DNA of 64,000 nucleotides. It comes from Novosphingobium sp. PhB57. Lineage in GTDB: Bacteria > Pseudomonadota > Alphaproteobacteria > Sphingomonadales > Sphingomonadaceae. The notes beneath the pieces were generated by a model that saw only the letters and a program-made list of their open reading frames with translations, did no database searches and was not told where the DNA came from. The stretch covers positions 1,364,001 through 1,428,000 of the forward strand of contig NZ_SMBO01000001.1 of the NCBI RefSeq assembly GCF_004342985.1, read 5' to 3'. This document shows positions 54,465-63,375 of this stretch, one piece after another (the first letter of the stretch is position 1; each line of letters opens with the position of its first letter). The position numbers were made by a program, and so were the translations under genes.

Positions 54465-54581
54465 GGCCGCACAATCTCCTCTGGGCAGGACCGCCCGGCT
54501 TTAGGAGCGCGCGGGCCGATTGCCAAGGGGCGAGCTTGTGGATGACCGCGCCCGGTCTGCGCGGCGGCCCCTCCTACCCCT

Positions 54582-55769
54582 TCATAGGTAGCGCATCCAC
54601 CAGGCGGGACTGGCGCGCTTGACCCCGGCGAACCAGCGCGTGGCGAACCAGCAAGGGACCGCGGTGAGCGCTGCCAGCGCCCAGATCCAGCCCACCGAAG
54701 GCACGCTCGTCAGGCCCTGCGCCCCCATCACCGCACCGGCCGCGCGGTTGGCCGCGTGGAGCAGATAGAGATGGACGAGGTAGAAGAACAGGGGCGCCCC
54801 GCCCAGCACGGCCAGCCACCGGATCGCCGCACCGGCGCCGCGGTGTTCCGCGCGTTCGAACAGGTTGAGCAGCGAGGCACCTATGCCAAGGGTCAGCAGC
54901 AGGAAACAGGCGGAGGCCGGATACTTGGTGAGGTTCACGAAGGCCATGGCATCGCGCGGCATGTTTCCGCTGACGGTCCAGGCCTGGGTGTCACCGTATC
55001 CCGTCGCTGCGCGCAGCAGGGCGAAGAGGGCCAGACTTCCGGCCGAAAACAGAAGGAGCGCCCTGCCCCGCATCTTCGGGTTCGCCTCGCGGCCGAACCA
55101 CGGTCCGGCGGCATAGCCGATCGCCATCGCCCCGATCCAGGGCAGAACCGGATAGGAGGTGCGCGCCGCCGCGCCCCAGGGCAGCGCGATCAGGTCGCGC
55201 TGGTGGAGAATCGCCCAGAGGGCATGCCCGGGCGCGTCCGGCGCCAGCGTGATGCTGTCGAGGAGGTTGTGTCCCAATATGAGCGCCCCGCCCAGGCCCG
55301 CGACCCAGGCGCGTGGCAGATGGACGAGCGCGGCCAAGGCCAGCATCGACAGGCCGATCGCCCAGATGACCTGGAGAAAATAGGTCTCGGGCGCCGGGTC
55401 GAAAGTCCAGGCGAAGTTCACCAGAGTCACTTCCAGCACGATGAGGAACAACCCGCGCTTGGCCAGGAAAGCCCCGGCCCGCGCCGCATCGCCGCGCGCA
55501 TGGAGCCAGGCCGATACGCCGGTCAGTACGACGAAAACCGGCGCGCAGAGATGCGCCGCCAGTCGCGTAAGGAACAGCGCGGGATCGGTGACATCGAGGT
55601 TCATCGGATCGGTGACCTGCCGATCGAGGTAGAAGAACTCGCGGGTATGATCGACGAGCATCAACAGCATGACGAGCCCCCTCAGGGCATCGATAGCCAT
55701 GATCCGCGGACCCGAAACGGGACGCACGGCTTCGTTCTGCGGCAGGGATAGGAGATCGGCTCGGCTCAT
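54582..55769 (-). CDS. DUF1624 acyltransferase-like membrane protein
   Basis: A 395-residue polytopic protein with about ten helices. RIMAIDALRGLVMLLMLVDH near residue 22 and the following His/Arg pattern (DHTREFF) match the DUF1624 / heparan-alpha-glucosaminide N-acetyltransferase-like family, which may transfer acyl groups over the membrane. Substrate unknown. It lies between pyrH and the HxlR regulator on the same strand and breaks the usual tsf-pyrH adjacency. Confidence 0.85.
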   Translation of the reverse strand: MSRADLLSLPQNEAVRPVSGPRIMAIDALRGLVMLLMLVDHTREFFYLDRQVTDPMNLDVTDPALFLTRLAAHLCAPVFVVLTGVSAWLHARGDAARAGAFLAKRGLFLIVLEVTLVNFAWTFDPAPETYFLQVIWAIGLSMLALAALVHLPRAWVAGLGGALILGHNLLDSITLAPDAPGHALWAILHQRDLIALPWGAAARTSYPVLPWIGAMAIGYAAGPWFGREANPKMRGRALLLFSAGSLALFALLRAATGYGDTQAWTVSGNMPRDAMAFVNLTKYPASACFLLLTLGIGASLLNLFERAEHRGAGAAIRWLAVLGGAPLFFYLVHLYLLHAANRAAGAVMGAQGLTSVPSVGWIWALAALTAVPCWFATRWFAGVKRASPAWWMRYL

Positions 55770-55838
55770 GCCTCGCGCAGTACAGTAACGTTATATCATT
55801 TCAACCCTGCACTGCAGATCGCATGCGATCCTGGCTTC

Positions 55839-56270
55839 TTACAGAGCCAGGCCCGCCAGTTCCTCTTCGCGAACGTCGTAAGCAAGCTGCGCCAGCCTTA
55901 CGTCGGCCATGCGCCGTTCGGCCCAGTCGATCATGGCCTGAAGCGCGGCGAGCAATTCACGTCCCAGCGGCGTGATGGCGTAGCTGACCGTCACCGGCAC
56001 CGTCGGCACGACCGCGCGCACGACCAGTCCGTCACGCTCCAGCGAGCGGAGGGTCTGGCTCAGCATCTTCTGGGAAATCCCGTCGATCCGCCGTTTCAGA
56101 GCGTTGAACCGCATCTCCCGAGAACCCAGGGTGGTCAGGATCAGCACGCTCCATTTGTCGGCAATGCGATCCAGCAATTGCCGGGTCGGACAGTTCGCCG
56201 CGTAGACGTCGGGGAGACGGTCACCGGTTCCCTCGGGGTAACCCGGTGCGCTGAAAGTGCCTTCTTGCAT
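55839..56270 (-). CDS. HxlR-family transcriptional regulator
   Basis: A 143-residue winged helix-turn-helix regulator. NCPTRQLLDRIADKWSVLIL carries the conserved Cys that senses electrophiles or oxidants in some members, followed by RFNALKRRIDGISQKMLSQTLRSLERDGLV. The start at 56270 is chosen (ATG); in-frame GTG codons upstream are alternatives. It is divergent from the NAD(P)-binding gene at 56326, the classical regulator-target layout. Confidence 0.92.
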   Translation of the reverse strand: MQEGTFSAPGYPEGTGDRLPDVYAANCPTRQLLDRIADKWSVLILTTLGSREMRFNALKRRIDGISQKMLSQTLRSLERDGLVVRAVVPTVPVTVSYAITPLGRELLAALQAMIDWAERRMADVRLAQLAYDVREEELAGLAL

Positions 56271-56325
56271 GGCCACGCTCCATGACACACTTGGTCACTA
56301 TTGGAAACCAGTGGAGTATCCGGAA
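56271..56325. promoter_or_regulatory. Short divergent promoter region, probable HxlR operator
   Basis: Only 55 bp separate the two divergent starts. An imperfect inverted repeat, CACTTGGT and ACCAGTGG (56288-56313), lies in the middle and is a plausible operator for the adjacent HxlR protein. Assigned by position and symmetry only. Confidence 0.45.
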
Positions 56326-56934
56326 ATGAAGATTGCAGTCCTCGGCGCCAGCGGCCGCGCCGGATCGGAAATCGCCAGGGAGGCCGCCGCGCGCGGCCAT
56401 CAGGTTCTCGCCATCGCGCGCAATCCTGCGAAGATTCCGTCGGTAGAAGGCGTGACCGCCACGGCCGGCGACGCCTCCGACCCCGAGGCGCTCGCCCCGC
56501 TCATCGCCGGCAGCGATGCGGTGATCAGCGCGCTCCACTTCGATGTCTCGGCCGACACACTGCTTGCCGCGCTCCGCAAGGCGGGCGTCCACCGCCTCCT
56601 CGTCACCGGCGGTGCCGCCAGTCTCGAAGTCGCGCCCGGCAAGCGGCTAATCGATTCGCCGGATTTCCCGGAAGAGTGGAAGCCATTTGCAACCGGCGGC
56701 ATCACTTTCCTCGACGCGCTCAGGCAGGTCGACGACGTGGACTGGACCTTCTTCTCCCCCGCCGCGCTGATCTTCGAAGGCCCGCGCACGGGAGCCTACC
56801 GCACGGGGGGCGACCTGCTCCTCACGGACGAAGCCGGAGAGAGCAAGATCAGCTTTGCCGACTACGCCATCGCCATGGTCGACGAACTGGAAGCACACCG
56901 GCACAGCCGCGCGAGGTTCACCGCCGCCTACTGA
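56326..56934 (+). CDS. NAD(P)-binding oxidoreductase (NmrA/atypical SDR type)
   Basis: A 202-residue Rossmann protein. KIAVLGASGRAGSEIAREA has the glycine-rich nucleotide site G-x-x-G-x-x-G at residues 7-13; LLVTGGAASLEV and DWTFFSPAALIFEG match the atypical SDR / NAD(P)H-binding family. Members reduce quinones or act as redox sensors. ATG 56326 has GGAG 9 bases upstream; the longer frame would run into the regulator. Probably controlled by the adjacent HxlR protein. Confidence 0.88.
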   Translation: MKIAVLGASGRAGSEIAREAAARGHQVLAIARNPAKIPSVEGVTATAGDASDPEALAPLIAGSDAVISALHFDVSADTLLAALRKAGVHRLLVTGGAASLEVAPGKRLIDSPDFPEEWKPFATGGITFLDALRQVDDVDWTFFSPAALIFEGPRTGAYRTGGDLLLTDEAGESKISFADYAIAMVDELEAHRHSRARFTAAY

Positions 56935-56949
56935 CCCTGCACCGCGCAA

Positions 56950-56992
56950 AGAAAAAGGGCCGGGAAGCCTAAGCTCCCAGGCCCTTTTCTTA
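56950..56992. terminator. Bidirectional terminator between convergent genes
   Basis: Arms AAAAGGGCC/GGCCCTTTT, extended by GGG/CCC across a bulge, give T-runs on both strands. It can end the oxidoreductase gene (plus) and tsf (minus). Confidence 0.85.
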
Positions 56993-57011
56993 TTTCGGTG
57001 TCCGCGAAGGA

Positions 57012-57935
57012 TCAGCCGGCGACAGCAGCAGCCACTTCGGCTGCGAAGTCGGTGACTTCCTTCTCGATGCCTTCGCCGAGCTGGAAGCGGACGTAGTCCT
57101 TCAGCACGATCTTGGCACCGGCTTCCTTGCCGGCCTGGTCGACGACCTGCTGGATCGGGGTCTTGTTGTCCATGACGAAGACCTGCGAGAGCAGGGCGTT
57201 TTCCTTGGCGTACTTGGCGATCGCGCCTTCGACCATCTTGGCCTGCACGGCTTCGGGCTTGCCCGATTCGGCGGCCTTTTCCTGGGCGATCTTGCGCTCG
57301 CGCTCGATCAGCTCGGCGTCGAGGTCGTCGGCGTTGAGGGCCAGCGGGAAGGCAGCGGCGATGTGCATCGCGATCTGCTTGCCGAGGGCTTCGAGAACGT
57401 CAGCCGAAGCTTCCGATTCGAGCGCGACGAGAACGCCGATCTTGCCGAGGTTCGGCGCGGCAGCGTTGTGCATGTAGGGGATGACCAGGCCCTGAGCGAC
57501 TTCGACGGTCTTCAGACGGCGAACCTGCTGGTTCTCGCCGATGGTCGCAACATTGTTGGTCAGCGCGTCGCCAACGGTGCCGCCGGTCGGGTAGGCAGCA
57601 GCCTTGAGCGCTTCCACGTCGTCACCGGCAACGCCGAGGGCGACTTCGGTCGTGTTGCGGACGAAGTCCTGGAACTGGTCGTTCTTCGCAACGAAGTCCG
57701 TTTCCGAGTTCACTTCGACGGCAACGCCCTTGGTGCCGGTGACGGCAACGCCGACCAGACCTTCGGCAGCCGTACGGCTGGACTTCTTGGCTGCAGCAGC
57801 CAGACCGCGAGCGCGCAGCGCGTCGACGGCAGCTTCGAGATCGCCACCGGTTTCGTCCAGGGCCTTCTTGCAGTCCATCATGCCGGCGCCAGTGCGCTCG
57901 CGCAGGTTCTTCACGTCAGCGGCGGTGTAAGCCAT
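57012..57935 (-). CDS. tsf: Elongation factor Ts
   Basis: A 307-residue exchange factor for EF-Tu. The N-terminal [19 protein letters not shown] and the core motif [14 protein letters not shown] are diagnostic. It follows rpsB by 201 bp containing degenerate repeats and a hairpin, and has its own terminator. Confidence 0.98.
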   Translation of the reverse strand: MAYTAADVKNLRERTGAGMMDCKKALDETGGDLEAAVDALRARGLAAAAKKSSRTAAEGLVGVAVTGTKGVAVEVNSETDFVAKNDQFQDFVRNTTEVALGVAGDDVEALKAAAYPTGGTVGDALTNNVATIGENQQVRRLKTVEVAQGLVIPYMHNAAAPNLGKIGVLVALESEASADVLEALGKQIAMHIAAAFPLALNADDLDAELIERERKIAQEKAAESGKPEAVQAKMVEGAIAKYAKENALLSQVFVMDNKTPIQQVVDQAGKEAGAKIVLKDYVRFQLGEGIEKEVTDFAAEVAAAVAG

Positions 57936-57989
57936 CGCTCAAATCCTCTTGCTTGGTGGGACCGTGTAGCACGGCCTTTAAAATCCTCG

Positions 57990-58068
57990 GATCGCGATGC
58001 GACCCGAAAATGCCCAGGTCGCGTTGCGGCCCATGAAATGCCCGGGTCGCACAGCGGCCCATAAAATT
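57990..58068. repeat. Three degenerate direct repeats between rpsB and tsf
   Basis: Two full 28-bp units (57990-58017 and 58018-58045) and a shorter third (58046-58068) share the pattern GTCGC..GCGGCCCAT.AAATGCCCGG. Units two and three share GCGGCCCAT.AAA almost exactly. They lie between the tsf start and a hairpin. Confidence 0.7.
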
Positions 58069-58070
58069 AA

Positions 58071-58101
58071 CGCGCGCCAGGCCCATTGGACCCGGCGCGC
58101 G
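58071..58101 (-). terminator. Hairpin after rpsB, probable attenuator
   Basis: CGCGCGCC/GGCGCGCG, a perfect 8-bp stem with a 15-base loop, lies 36 bp after the rpsB stop and is followed on the minus strand by TTAATTTTAT. It may reduce read-through into tsf. Confidence 0.55.
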
Positions 58102-58136
58102 ACAATTCCATGACGAAAAAGTCGTCGCCGGACCTA

Positions 58137-58892
58137 TCAGGCCTCGACGGTCTCTTCGGCAACCGGCACGTCCATGGCGCCGAGATCGGCACCGCTGTTC
58201 ACGAGCGCGTCACGACCACCCTTGGTGGCGGCCTGAGCAACGGCTTCGCAGTACAGACGAACGGCACGGCTGGCGTCGTCGTTGCCCGGGATCGGGAACG
58301 AGATGCCCTGCGGGTTCACGTTGGTGTCGAGCACGGCAACGACCGGAATGCCAAGGACGTTGGCTTCCTTGATGGCCAGCTCTTCCTTGTTGGCGTCGAT
58401 CACGAACATCACGTCCGGGATGCCGCCCATGTCGCGGATACCGCCAAGCGACAGCTCAAGCTTGTCGCGCTCGCGGGTGAGCTGAAGGACTTCCTTCTTG
58501 GTCAGACCGGTGGTGTCGCCGGCAAGCTGCTCTTCAAGAGCCTTGAAGCGCTTGATCGAACCCGAGATGGTCTTCCAGTTGGTGAGCATGCCGCCCAGCC
58601 AGCGGTGGTTGACGAAGTGCTGACCGCAAGCGCGGGCGGCCTGGGCGATCGGCTCCTGAGCCTGGCGCTTGGTGCCAACGAAGAGCACCTTGCCGCCGGC
58701 CTGGACAGTGGCCGAAACGAACTCGAGAGCGCGGGCCATCAGGGGCACGGTCTGCGAAAGGTCGATTATGTGGATGCCGTTGCGCGCACCGAAGATGTAC
58801 GGCTTCATGCGCGGGTTCCAGCGGTGGGTCTGGTGGCCGAAGTGCGCGCCGGCTTCGATGAGCTGCTGCATGGTGACGACGGGAGCCGCCAT
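58137..58892 (-). CDS. rpsB: 30S ribosomal protein S2
   Basis: A 251-residue small-subunit protein. [45 protein letters not shown] and [20 protein letters not shown] are typical. The start at 58892 gives the conserved [11 protein letters not shown] beginning; the open upstream frame is leader. Confidence 0.98.
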   Translation of the reverse strand: MAAPVVTMQQLIEAGAHFGHQTHRWNPRMKPYIFGARNGIHIIDLSQTVPLMARALEFVSATVQAGGKVLFVGTKRQAQEPIAQAARACGQHFVNHRWLGGMLTNWKTISGSIKRFKALEEQLAGDTTGLTKKEVLQLTRERDKLELSLGGIRDMGGIPDVMFVIDANKEELAIKEANVLGIPVVAVLDTNVNPQGISFPIPGNDDASRAVRLYCEAVAQAATKGGRDALVNSGADLGAMDVPVAEETVEA

Positions 58893-59287
58893 AATGTAAT
58901 TCCTTCCGGTTGAACCTCTGGAAAGCAGGAACCAAGCGGGGATATCGATCCCTGGCCGCCTAGCACCGGTATGTGCGCTTTCCATGTGGATTGCCCGAGT
59001 CGCGGGTGACGCGAATTCGACACCTTTCGCCGAGCGGGGCCGCCCTTAGCGCCGTTTGCCCGAAAACACCAGCCCCAATCCGGCGTCCCGACAAGGCATT
59101 TCGTCGCAGAGCGCGAGACTTGGCGGCCAAGGCCGGAAACTACAGGGCTTCCACTGCTTTTCCACAGGGTAATCCCCAAGCTGCCGGCGCTTCTGGCGCA
59201 GTTCCATCCGGCGCCAGCGATCGGCACAGCAGAAGGGATCTTTCAAGGACAGCGCCTGAGGGGGTCGCGAATTCAAGGACGCAATCG
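58893..59287. other. 395-bp region upstream of rpsB
   Basis: No supported gene. It should hold the rpsB promoter and mRNA leader on the minus strand and the promoter of the small plus-strand gene at 59288. I see no clear -35/-10 pair. Confidence 0.55.
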
Positions 59288-59557
59288 ATGACTGTCGTTT
59301 CATCCATCCTGTTCGGAATCGGCGCCGCCCTGGCGCTCATGACGATCTGGAAGAGCTACCGCGCTGCCCTGCCCGCACTGCGCAACCTGAAACGCCAGAT
59401 CGATCTTGAAGCCGGAGACGCCGTGTGCTGGAGACGGGGTGCCGTATTGCCGGGAGATCGTGCCCCGCGCCGCCCCCCTGCAGCCCGTCGCCGCCTGCTC
59501 GCGCCAAAGGCCGCGCCGCATGTTCCGCGCCGCCTGACCCATCGTCGGGCGGCCTGA
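59288..59557 (+). CDS. Small membrane-anchored basic protein, unknown
   Basis: An 89-residue protein with one N-terminal helix (about 4-20) and an Arg/Pro/Ala-rich basic tail. AAGGA lies 9 bases before ATG 59288. The first 40 residues resemble in layout the protein at 60239 (Met-Thr, helix, then a short amphipathic Ala/Leu-Gln stretch), so the two may be a small paralogous family. No known domain. Confidence 0.5.
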   Translation: MTVVSSILFGIGAALALMTIWKSYRAALPALRNLKRQIDLEAGDAVCWRRGAVLPGDRAPRRPPAARRRLLAPKAAPHVPRRLTHRRAA

Positions 59558-59572
59558 CCTGACATCGGCGAA

Positions 59573-60043
59573 TCAGTGCAGGCGCCGCGAGCCTTCCAGT
59601 CCGAACGCCTGGTCGATGGTCCGGTCATCGGCCTCCATCTCGCGCTCGATGACATCCTCCAGCAGTTCGCTCGTATGATCGATGATTGCCTGCATCTGCA
59701 TGACCGCCTCGCCGATTGCCGCAGCGGTTCGGCAGGAGGGCATGAGATCGACGATGATGATGAGGCCTTGCTGCGCGTCGACTGAAAACCGGCAGCCCAG
59801 CAACCGGTCATGCAAGCGCGCGAGAGTCAGGCATAAGGCCGATCCCGGTTCGACTTCGTCCAGAACCAGACCCTTGATCTGGATCCAGTCGTCGACGCCG
59901 AATACCGACCAGACGCTCCCCGCTTCGCGATCGGTCAGGACGAGTTCGCTCGAATCAATTTCCTCCAGATCGAACTGATTGCTCTCGCACCAGTCGCGCA
60001 AGCCCTCCAGCTCGGCCAGACGATCGACGGCTTCTCCGCTCAT
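59573..60043 (-). CDS. Acidic protein of unknown function, possibly YbjN-like
   Basis: A 156-residue acidic soluble protein. The alternating layout (VWSVFGVDDWIQIKGLVLD; LTLARLHDRLLGCRFSVD; LIIIVDLMPS, then a long helix) is like the YbjN/type III-chaperone fold, which I offer with low confidence. The start at 60043 follows GGGGGGC; the longer frame upstream has no support. It lies between the two small membrane genes on the opposite strand. Confidence 0.65.
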   Translation of the reverse strand: MSGEAVDRLAELEGLRDWCESNQFDLEEIDSSELVLTDREAGSVWSVFGVDDWIQIKGLVLDEVEPGSALCLTLARLHDRLLGCRFSVDAQQGLIIIVDLMPSCRTAAAIGEAVMQMQAIIDHTSELLEDVIEREMEADDRTIDQAFGLEGSRRLH

Positions 60044-60238
60044 GCCGCCCCCCGCAGCGCGCGCTTTACGCTCAGCGAAGGTCTGGACGATTCCTGCTTG
60101 ACAGCCGGAGAACAAATTGAGAACAACGAGATCACAGGAACATTAATAGAACGATTCTGGATTTTCCACAAGGTGTCCACAGGCGCTGCTCTTCGGCAGA
60201 CCAGGGAGGCCATGGATGATGGTTCGAAAGGAACGGTC

Positions 60239-60538
60239 ATGACTGCTTTTGCTGCCTGTATCTTCGCTGTGGCCGCGATTGTTTCGGCCCATGTCATCGC
60301 CACGAGCTGGCTGCGCCACGCGGATGCGGCGCGGTCCTTGCCGGCGCAGCTGCGTGGCTGCCCGGACAGCACTCTTCTGGTCTGGAAAGCGATCGAACGC
60401 GTGCCCCTGCCCGCGCTCGCCACGCTCAGAAAGGACCGTTCGGTCCGTCCTCGCCGCCAGTCGCAGTGGACTGCGGCGGAACGCCCGGGACTGGAATGGC
60501 CGGGGATGGAACTGCCGGCGACGGACCTCGCCGCCTGA
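60239..60538 (+). CDS. Small membrane-anchored protein overlapping the pssA end
   Basis: A 99-residue candidate with one N-terminal helix (about 5-22), then a polar stretch with one Cys (about 41) and a basic/Pro tail. AAAGGA lies 7 bases before the ATG, in favour of expression. Its last 113 bp are antisense to the 3' end of pssA, so one of the two tails is probably unconstrained. Layout resembles the protein at 59288. Coding is likely but not certain. Confidence 0.5.
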   Translation: MTAFAACIFAVAAIVSAHVIATSWLRHADAARSLPAQLRGCPDSTLLVWKAIERVPLPALATLRKDRSVRPRRQSQWTAAERPGLEWPGMELPATDLAA

Positions 60539-61322
60539 TCTTCATGTAAGTGACGATGCCGATGGGAATCAGCGCCAGATAGGCAATGGTAATCACGGCC
60601 AGCGTGAACCAGGGCTCGGTCAGCAGCGCCGCCACGGTCAGGCCGACCAGCGCGATCAGTCCGACGCGAAGGCTTGGCGGCGGACTCATGCGGGACCAGC
60701 TGAGCGTCGGCAGGCTGGAGATCATCAGGAAGGCGATCACCACCATCCAGACGCTGACCGCGATGGGATTGGCGAATTCCGGCACCCCGCTCGCGATCCA
60801 CAGATACATCGGCAGGAACGCCAGCCCCGCGCCGATCGGCGCCGGAACACCAGTCAGGAAACCGGCGTCTTTATGCGGCTGATCGATCTCGTCGAGGCGG
60901 GAATTGAAGCGCGCCAGACGCAGTACGCAGCAGATCGCGAAAGCCAGGGCGGCAATCCATCCCAGGCTGGGCAGCTGGTGAAGCGTCCAGAGATAGACGA
61001 TCAGCGCCGGGGCAACACCGAACGAAATCGAATCGGCCAGACTGTCCAGCTCGGCGCCGAAACGCGTCTGCGCCTTGAGCAGGCGCGCCGCGCGGCCGTC
61101 GATACCGTCGAGCAGGCCCGCGAGGATGATGGCCTGCACGGCGCGCTCATAATCGCCGCCGATCGCAAAACGGATACCGGTAAGGCCGGAGCAGAGCGCG
61201 GCGGCCGTGATGGCATTGGGAACGAAAACGCGCATCGGCAGCCCGCCGGCAAGGCGGCGGCGCACGCGAAGGCCATCGCCCTCGAACTCGCCGCCCTGGA
61301 TTCCGTCGGGCTCGCCGGTCAC
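60426..61322 (-). CDS. pssA: CDP-diacylglycerol-serine O-phosphatidyltransferase
   Basis: A 298-residue membrane enzyme making phosphatidylserine. The CDP-alcohol phosphotransferase motif is in [13 protein letters not shown], followed by [11 protein letters not shown]. About eight helices; residues after about 262 form a Pro/Gly-rich tail that is antisense to the gene at 60239. Its ATG overlaps the psd stop (ATGA). With psd it makes phosphatidylethanolamine. Confidence 0.95.
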   Translation of the reverse strand: MTGEPDGIQGGEFEGDGLRVRRRLAGGLPMRVFVPNAITAAALCSGLTGIRFAIGGDYERAVQAIILAGLLDGIDGRAARLLKAQTRFGAELDSLADSISFGVAPALIVYLWTLHQLPSLGWIAALAFAICCVLRLARFNSRLDEIDQPHKDAGFLTGVPAPIGAGLAFLPMYLWIASGVPEFANPIAVSVWMVVIAFLMISSLPTLSWSRMSPPPSLRVGLIALVGLTVAALLTEPWFTLAVITIAYLALIPIGIVTYMKIRRRGPSPAVPSPAIPVPGVPPQSTATGGEDGPNGPF

Positions 61323-62068
61323 TGCGAGATACCCTCGATCACCGGCGCCGAACCGAGTTCCGCCAGCACGGTTTCACCGGCGACGATCCGCTGGCCCATG
61401 AGCACCTTGGGCTCCGTTCCTGCGGGGAGATAGACGTCGACGCGGCTGCCGAAGCGGATCAGGCCGATCCGCTGGCCGGAGGCGATCATGTCGCCCGGCT
61501 TCACGAACGGAACGATGCGGCGCGCGACCAGACCGGCAATCTGCGTAAAGCAGACGCGCAGTCCATCACCGCGCTCGACCAGGATGTGCTGACGCTCGTT
61601 TTCCTCACTGGCCTTGTCGAGGTCGGCATTGAGGAACTTGCCGGGGATGTAGATCACCCGGCGCACCGTGCCGCCGATGGGGCTGCGATTGATGTGGACG
61701 TCGAAGACGCTCATGAAGATCGAGATGCGGGTAACCGGTTCGGTCGACATAGGCTGCGAGCCGCTGCCATCCTCGACCGTCAGTTCGCGCGGCGGAGAGA
61801 CTTTGCCGATAAGCGTCACCAGGCCATCGGCCGGTGCGACGATATAACGGTCGTCCTGCGGCGTCACGCGCACGGGGTCGCGGAAGAAGGCCAGCACGCA
61901 GACCGTGAGCAGCGCCAGCGGCCAACCGACCAGCGGACCGAACACGATCCAGCCGATCAGGGCCACGACGCCGGCGATAGCGCCGAACTTGCGGCCTTCC
62001 GGGTGGATGGAAGGCCAGCTCCAGGACGCTTCGCCGCGTCCCTGATTATCGAGAATTTCTCCGGGCAT
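61319..62068 (-). CDS. psd: Phosphatidylserine decarboxylase proenzyme
   Basis: A 249-residue PSD-A-type proenzyme. Self-cleavage is expected at the Gly-Ser of [13 protein letters not shown], which turns Ser into the pyruvoyl group. One or two N-terminal helices; [16 protein letters not shown] is the conserved core. ATG 62068 has AGAGGA 5 bases upstream; ATG 62074 is an alternative. First gene of psd-pssA. Confidence 0.94.
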   Translation of the reverse strand: MPGEILDNQGRGEASWSWPSIHPEGRKFGAIAGVVALIGWIVFGPLVGWPLALLTVCVLAFFRDPVRVTPQDDRYIVAPADGLVTLIGKVSPPRELTVEDGSGSQPMSTEPVTRISIFMSVFDVHINRSPIGGTVRRVIYIPGKFLNADLDKASEENERQHILVERGDGLRVCFTQIAGLVARRIVPFVKPGDMIASGQRIGLIRFGSRVDVYLPAGTEPKVLMGQRIVAGETVLAELGSAPVIEGISQ

Positions 62069-62273
62069 CACCATCCTCTAGTCAGTGTCCACCCCTCCCG
62101 CAATGCCGGGAAGAAGGGCATGTTCCCATCCACGCCGACGGCCGGGGATAGTTTCCAGCGCGATACGCCACATGGCACCCTGTCCGCCGCGATACGCGAC
62201 ACGGCACGGTTATCTCGCGCGATGCTGTAACTGGAGGGGAGCCCCGAAGGGAATGTCCTGTTAGGGAAGCCGG

Positions 62274-62359
62274 TGGTGGACAGGGCTGGATTCGAACCAG
62301 CGTACGCTTGCACGGGCAGATTTACAGTCTGCTGCCTTTAACCACTCGGCCACCTGTCC
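62274..62359 (-). tRNA. tRNA-Tyr (GTA)
   Basis: An 86-nt class II tRNA with a long variable arm and encoded CCA. Acceptor GGACAGG/CCTGTCC, anticodon loop CTGTAAA with GTA, T arm GCTGGTTCGAATCCAGC. Confidence 0.96.
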
Positions 62360-62522
62360 ACACCAGTTGCTGGCGGGGGTTCTTCTTTCGAAAAACCCGT
62401 TGTGTTGAAGCTCCGAAACCAGAGCCTCGCTGCCGAGGAGCGCGCCTATGTAGAACGCGGCCTTGCCTGTCAATGGGGGTAATGGCAGGAGCGGCATAGT
62501 TTTTCCAAAAAGGACAGTTTTC

Positions 62523-63347
62523 ATGACCAATCGTAGCGACCGGCAAGAAGGCGACCGCGAAGGCGGACGCTCCGGGAAGGCGCTGCGCGGCCGCGCAGGC
62601 CGGATGAAGAACGGCCGTGGCAGCGGCAGAGCGAGCACCGGCATGGTTCGGCTCTGGGGTCGCCACGCCGTGGAGGCCGCGCTCAAGAATCCGAATCGCA
62701 GCCATCGCAAGCTCTGGGCGACTCGCGAGGGCGTGGAATCGCTCGACGGCGAATTGCCGGCCGACTTCCCCGTCGAATGGGCCCAGCCAGCCGATCTCGC
62801 CCGCCTCGTCGCACGCGACGCTCCGCACCAGGGCCTCGTGCTCGAATGCGCACCGCTCGATGATATCTTCATCGACGACGTGCTGGATGGCGATCCCTCG
62901 CGCCCGGTCGTCGTGCTCGACCAGGTAACCGACCCGCACAACGTCGGCGCGATCATGCGTTCGGCGGCGGCCTTCAATGCCTGCGCCATCGTCACGCAGG
63001 ACCGTCACGCACCGCCCGAATCGGGTACCCTGGCCAAGAGCGCTTCCGGTGCGCTGGAAGTCCTTCCCTGGGTCCGCGTGGTCAACCTGGCCCGCGCGCT
63101 CGAGGAAATCGCGGAAGCCGGCTACTGGCGCATCGGCCTCGACGGCGGCGCGCAGTCGACTCTCGGCGAAGCGCTTCCTGCCGGACCGGTCGCGCTCGTG
63201 CTCGGCGCCGAAGGTGACGGCATGCGCCACAACATCGCCCAGCATTGCGATTCCGTCGCCAAGCTGCCGATCAGCGATGCGATGGAAAGCCTGAATGTCA
63301 GCAATGCCGCTGCCATCGCGCTTTACGCCGCGGCGACCCGCGGCTGA
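62523..63347 (+). CDS. rlmB: TrmH/SpoU-family 23S rRNA 2'-O-methyltransferase (RlmB type)
   Basis: A 274-residue knotted methyltransferase. After a basic, Arg/Gly-rich leader (1-40), VRLWGRHAVEAALKN begins the substrate-binding domain. SPOUT motifs: VLDQVTDPHNVGAIMRSAAAF, ALVLGAEGDGMR and SDAMESLNVSNAAAIALY. RlmB methylates G2251 of 23S rRNA; a tRNA-specific relative cannot be fully excluded. AAGGA precedes ATG 62523. Confidence 0.9.
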   Translation: MTNRSDRQEGDREGGRSGKALRGRAGRMKNGRGSGRASTGMVRLWGRHAVEAALKNPNRSHRKLWATREGVESLDGELPADFPVEWAQPADLARLVARDAPHQGLVLECAPLDDIFIDDVLDGDPSRPVVVLDQVTDPHNVGAIMRSAAAFNACAIVTQDRHAPPESGTLAKSASGALEVLPWVRVVNLARALEEIAEAGYWRIGLDGGAQSTLGEALPAGPVALVLGAEGDGMRHNIAQHCDSVAKLPISDAMESLNVSNAAAIALYAAATRG

Positions 63348-63375
63348 CGATCCGAACGCAAGAGGGGCACTCATC

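Noticed and set aside
57990..58068. CRISPR-like array between rpsB and tsf
   Set aside because: Only three degenerate units, no unique spacers and no cas genes; kept as simple direct repeats.
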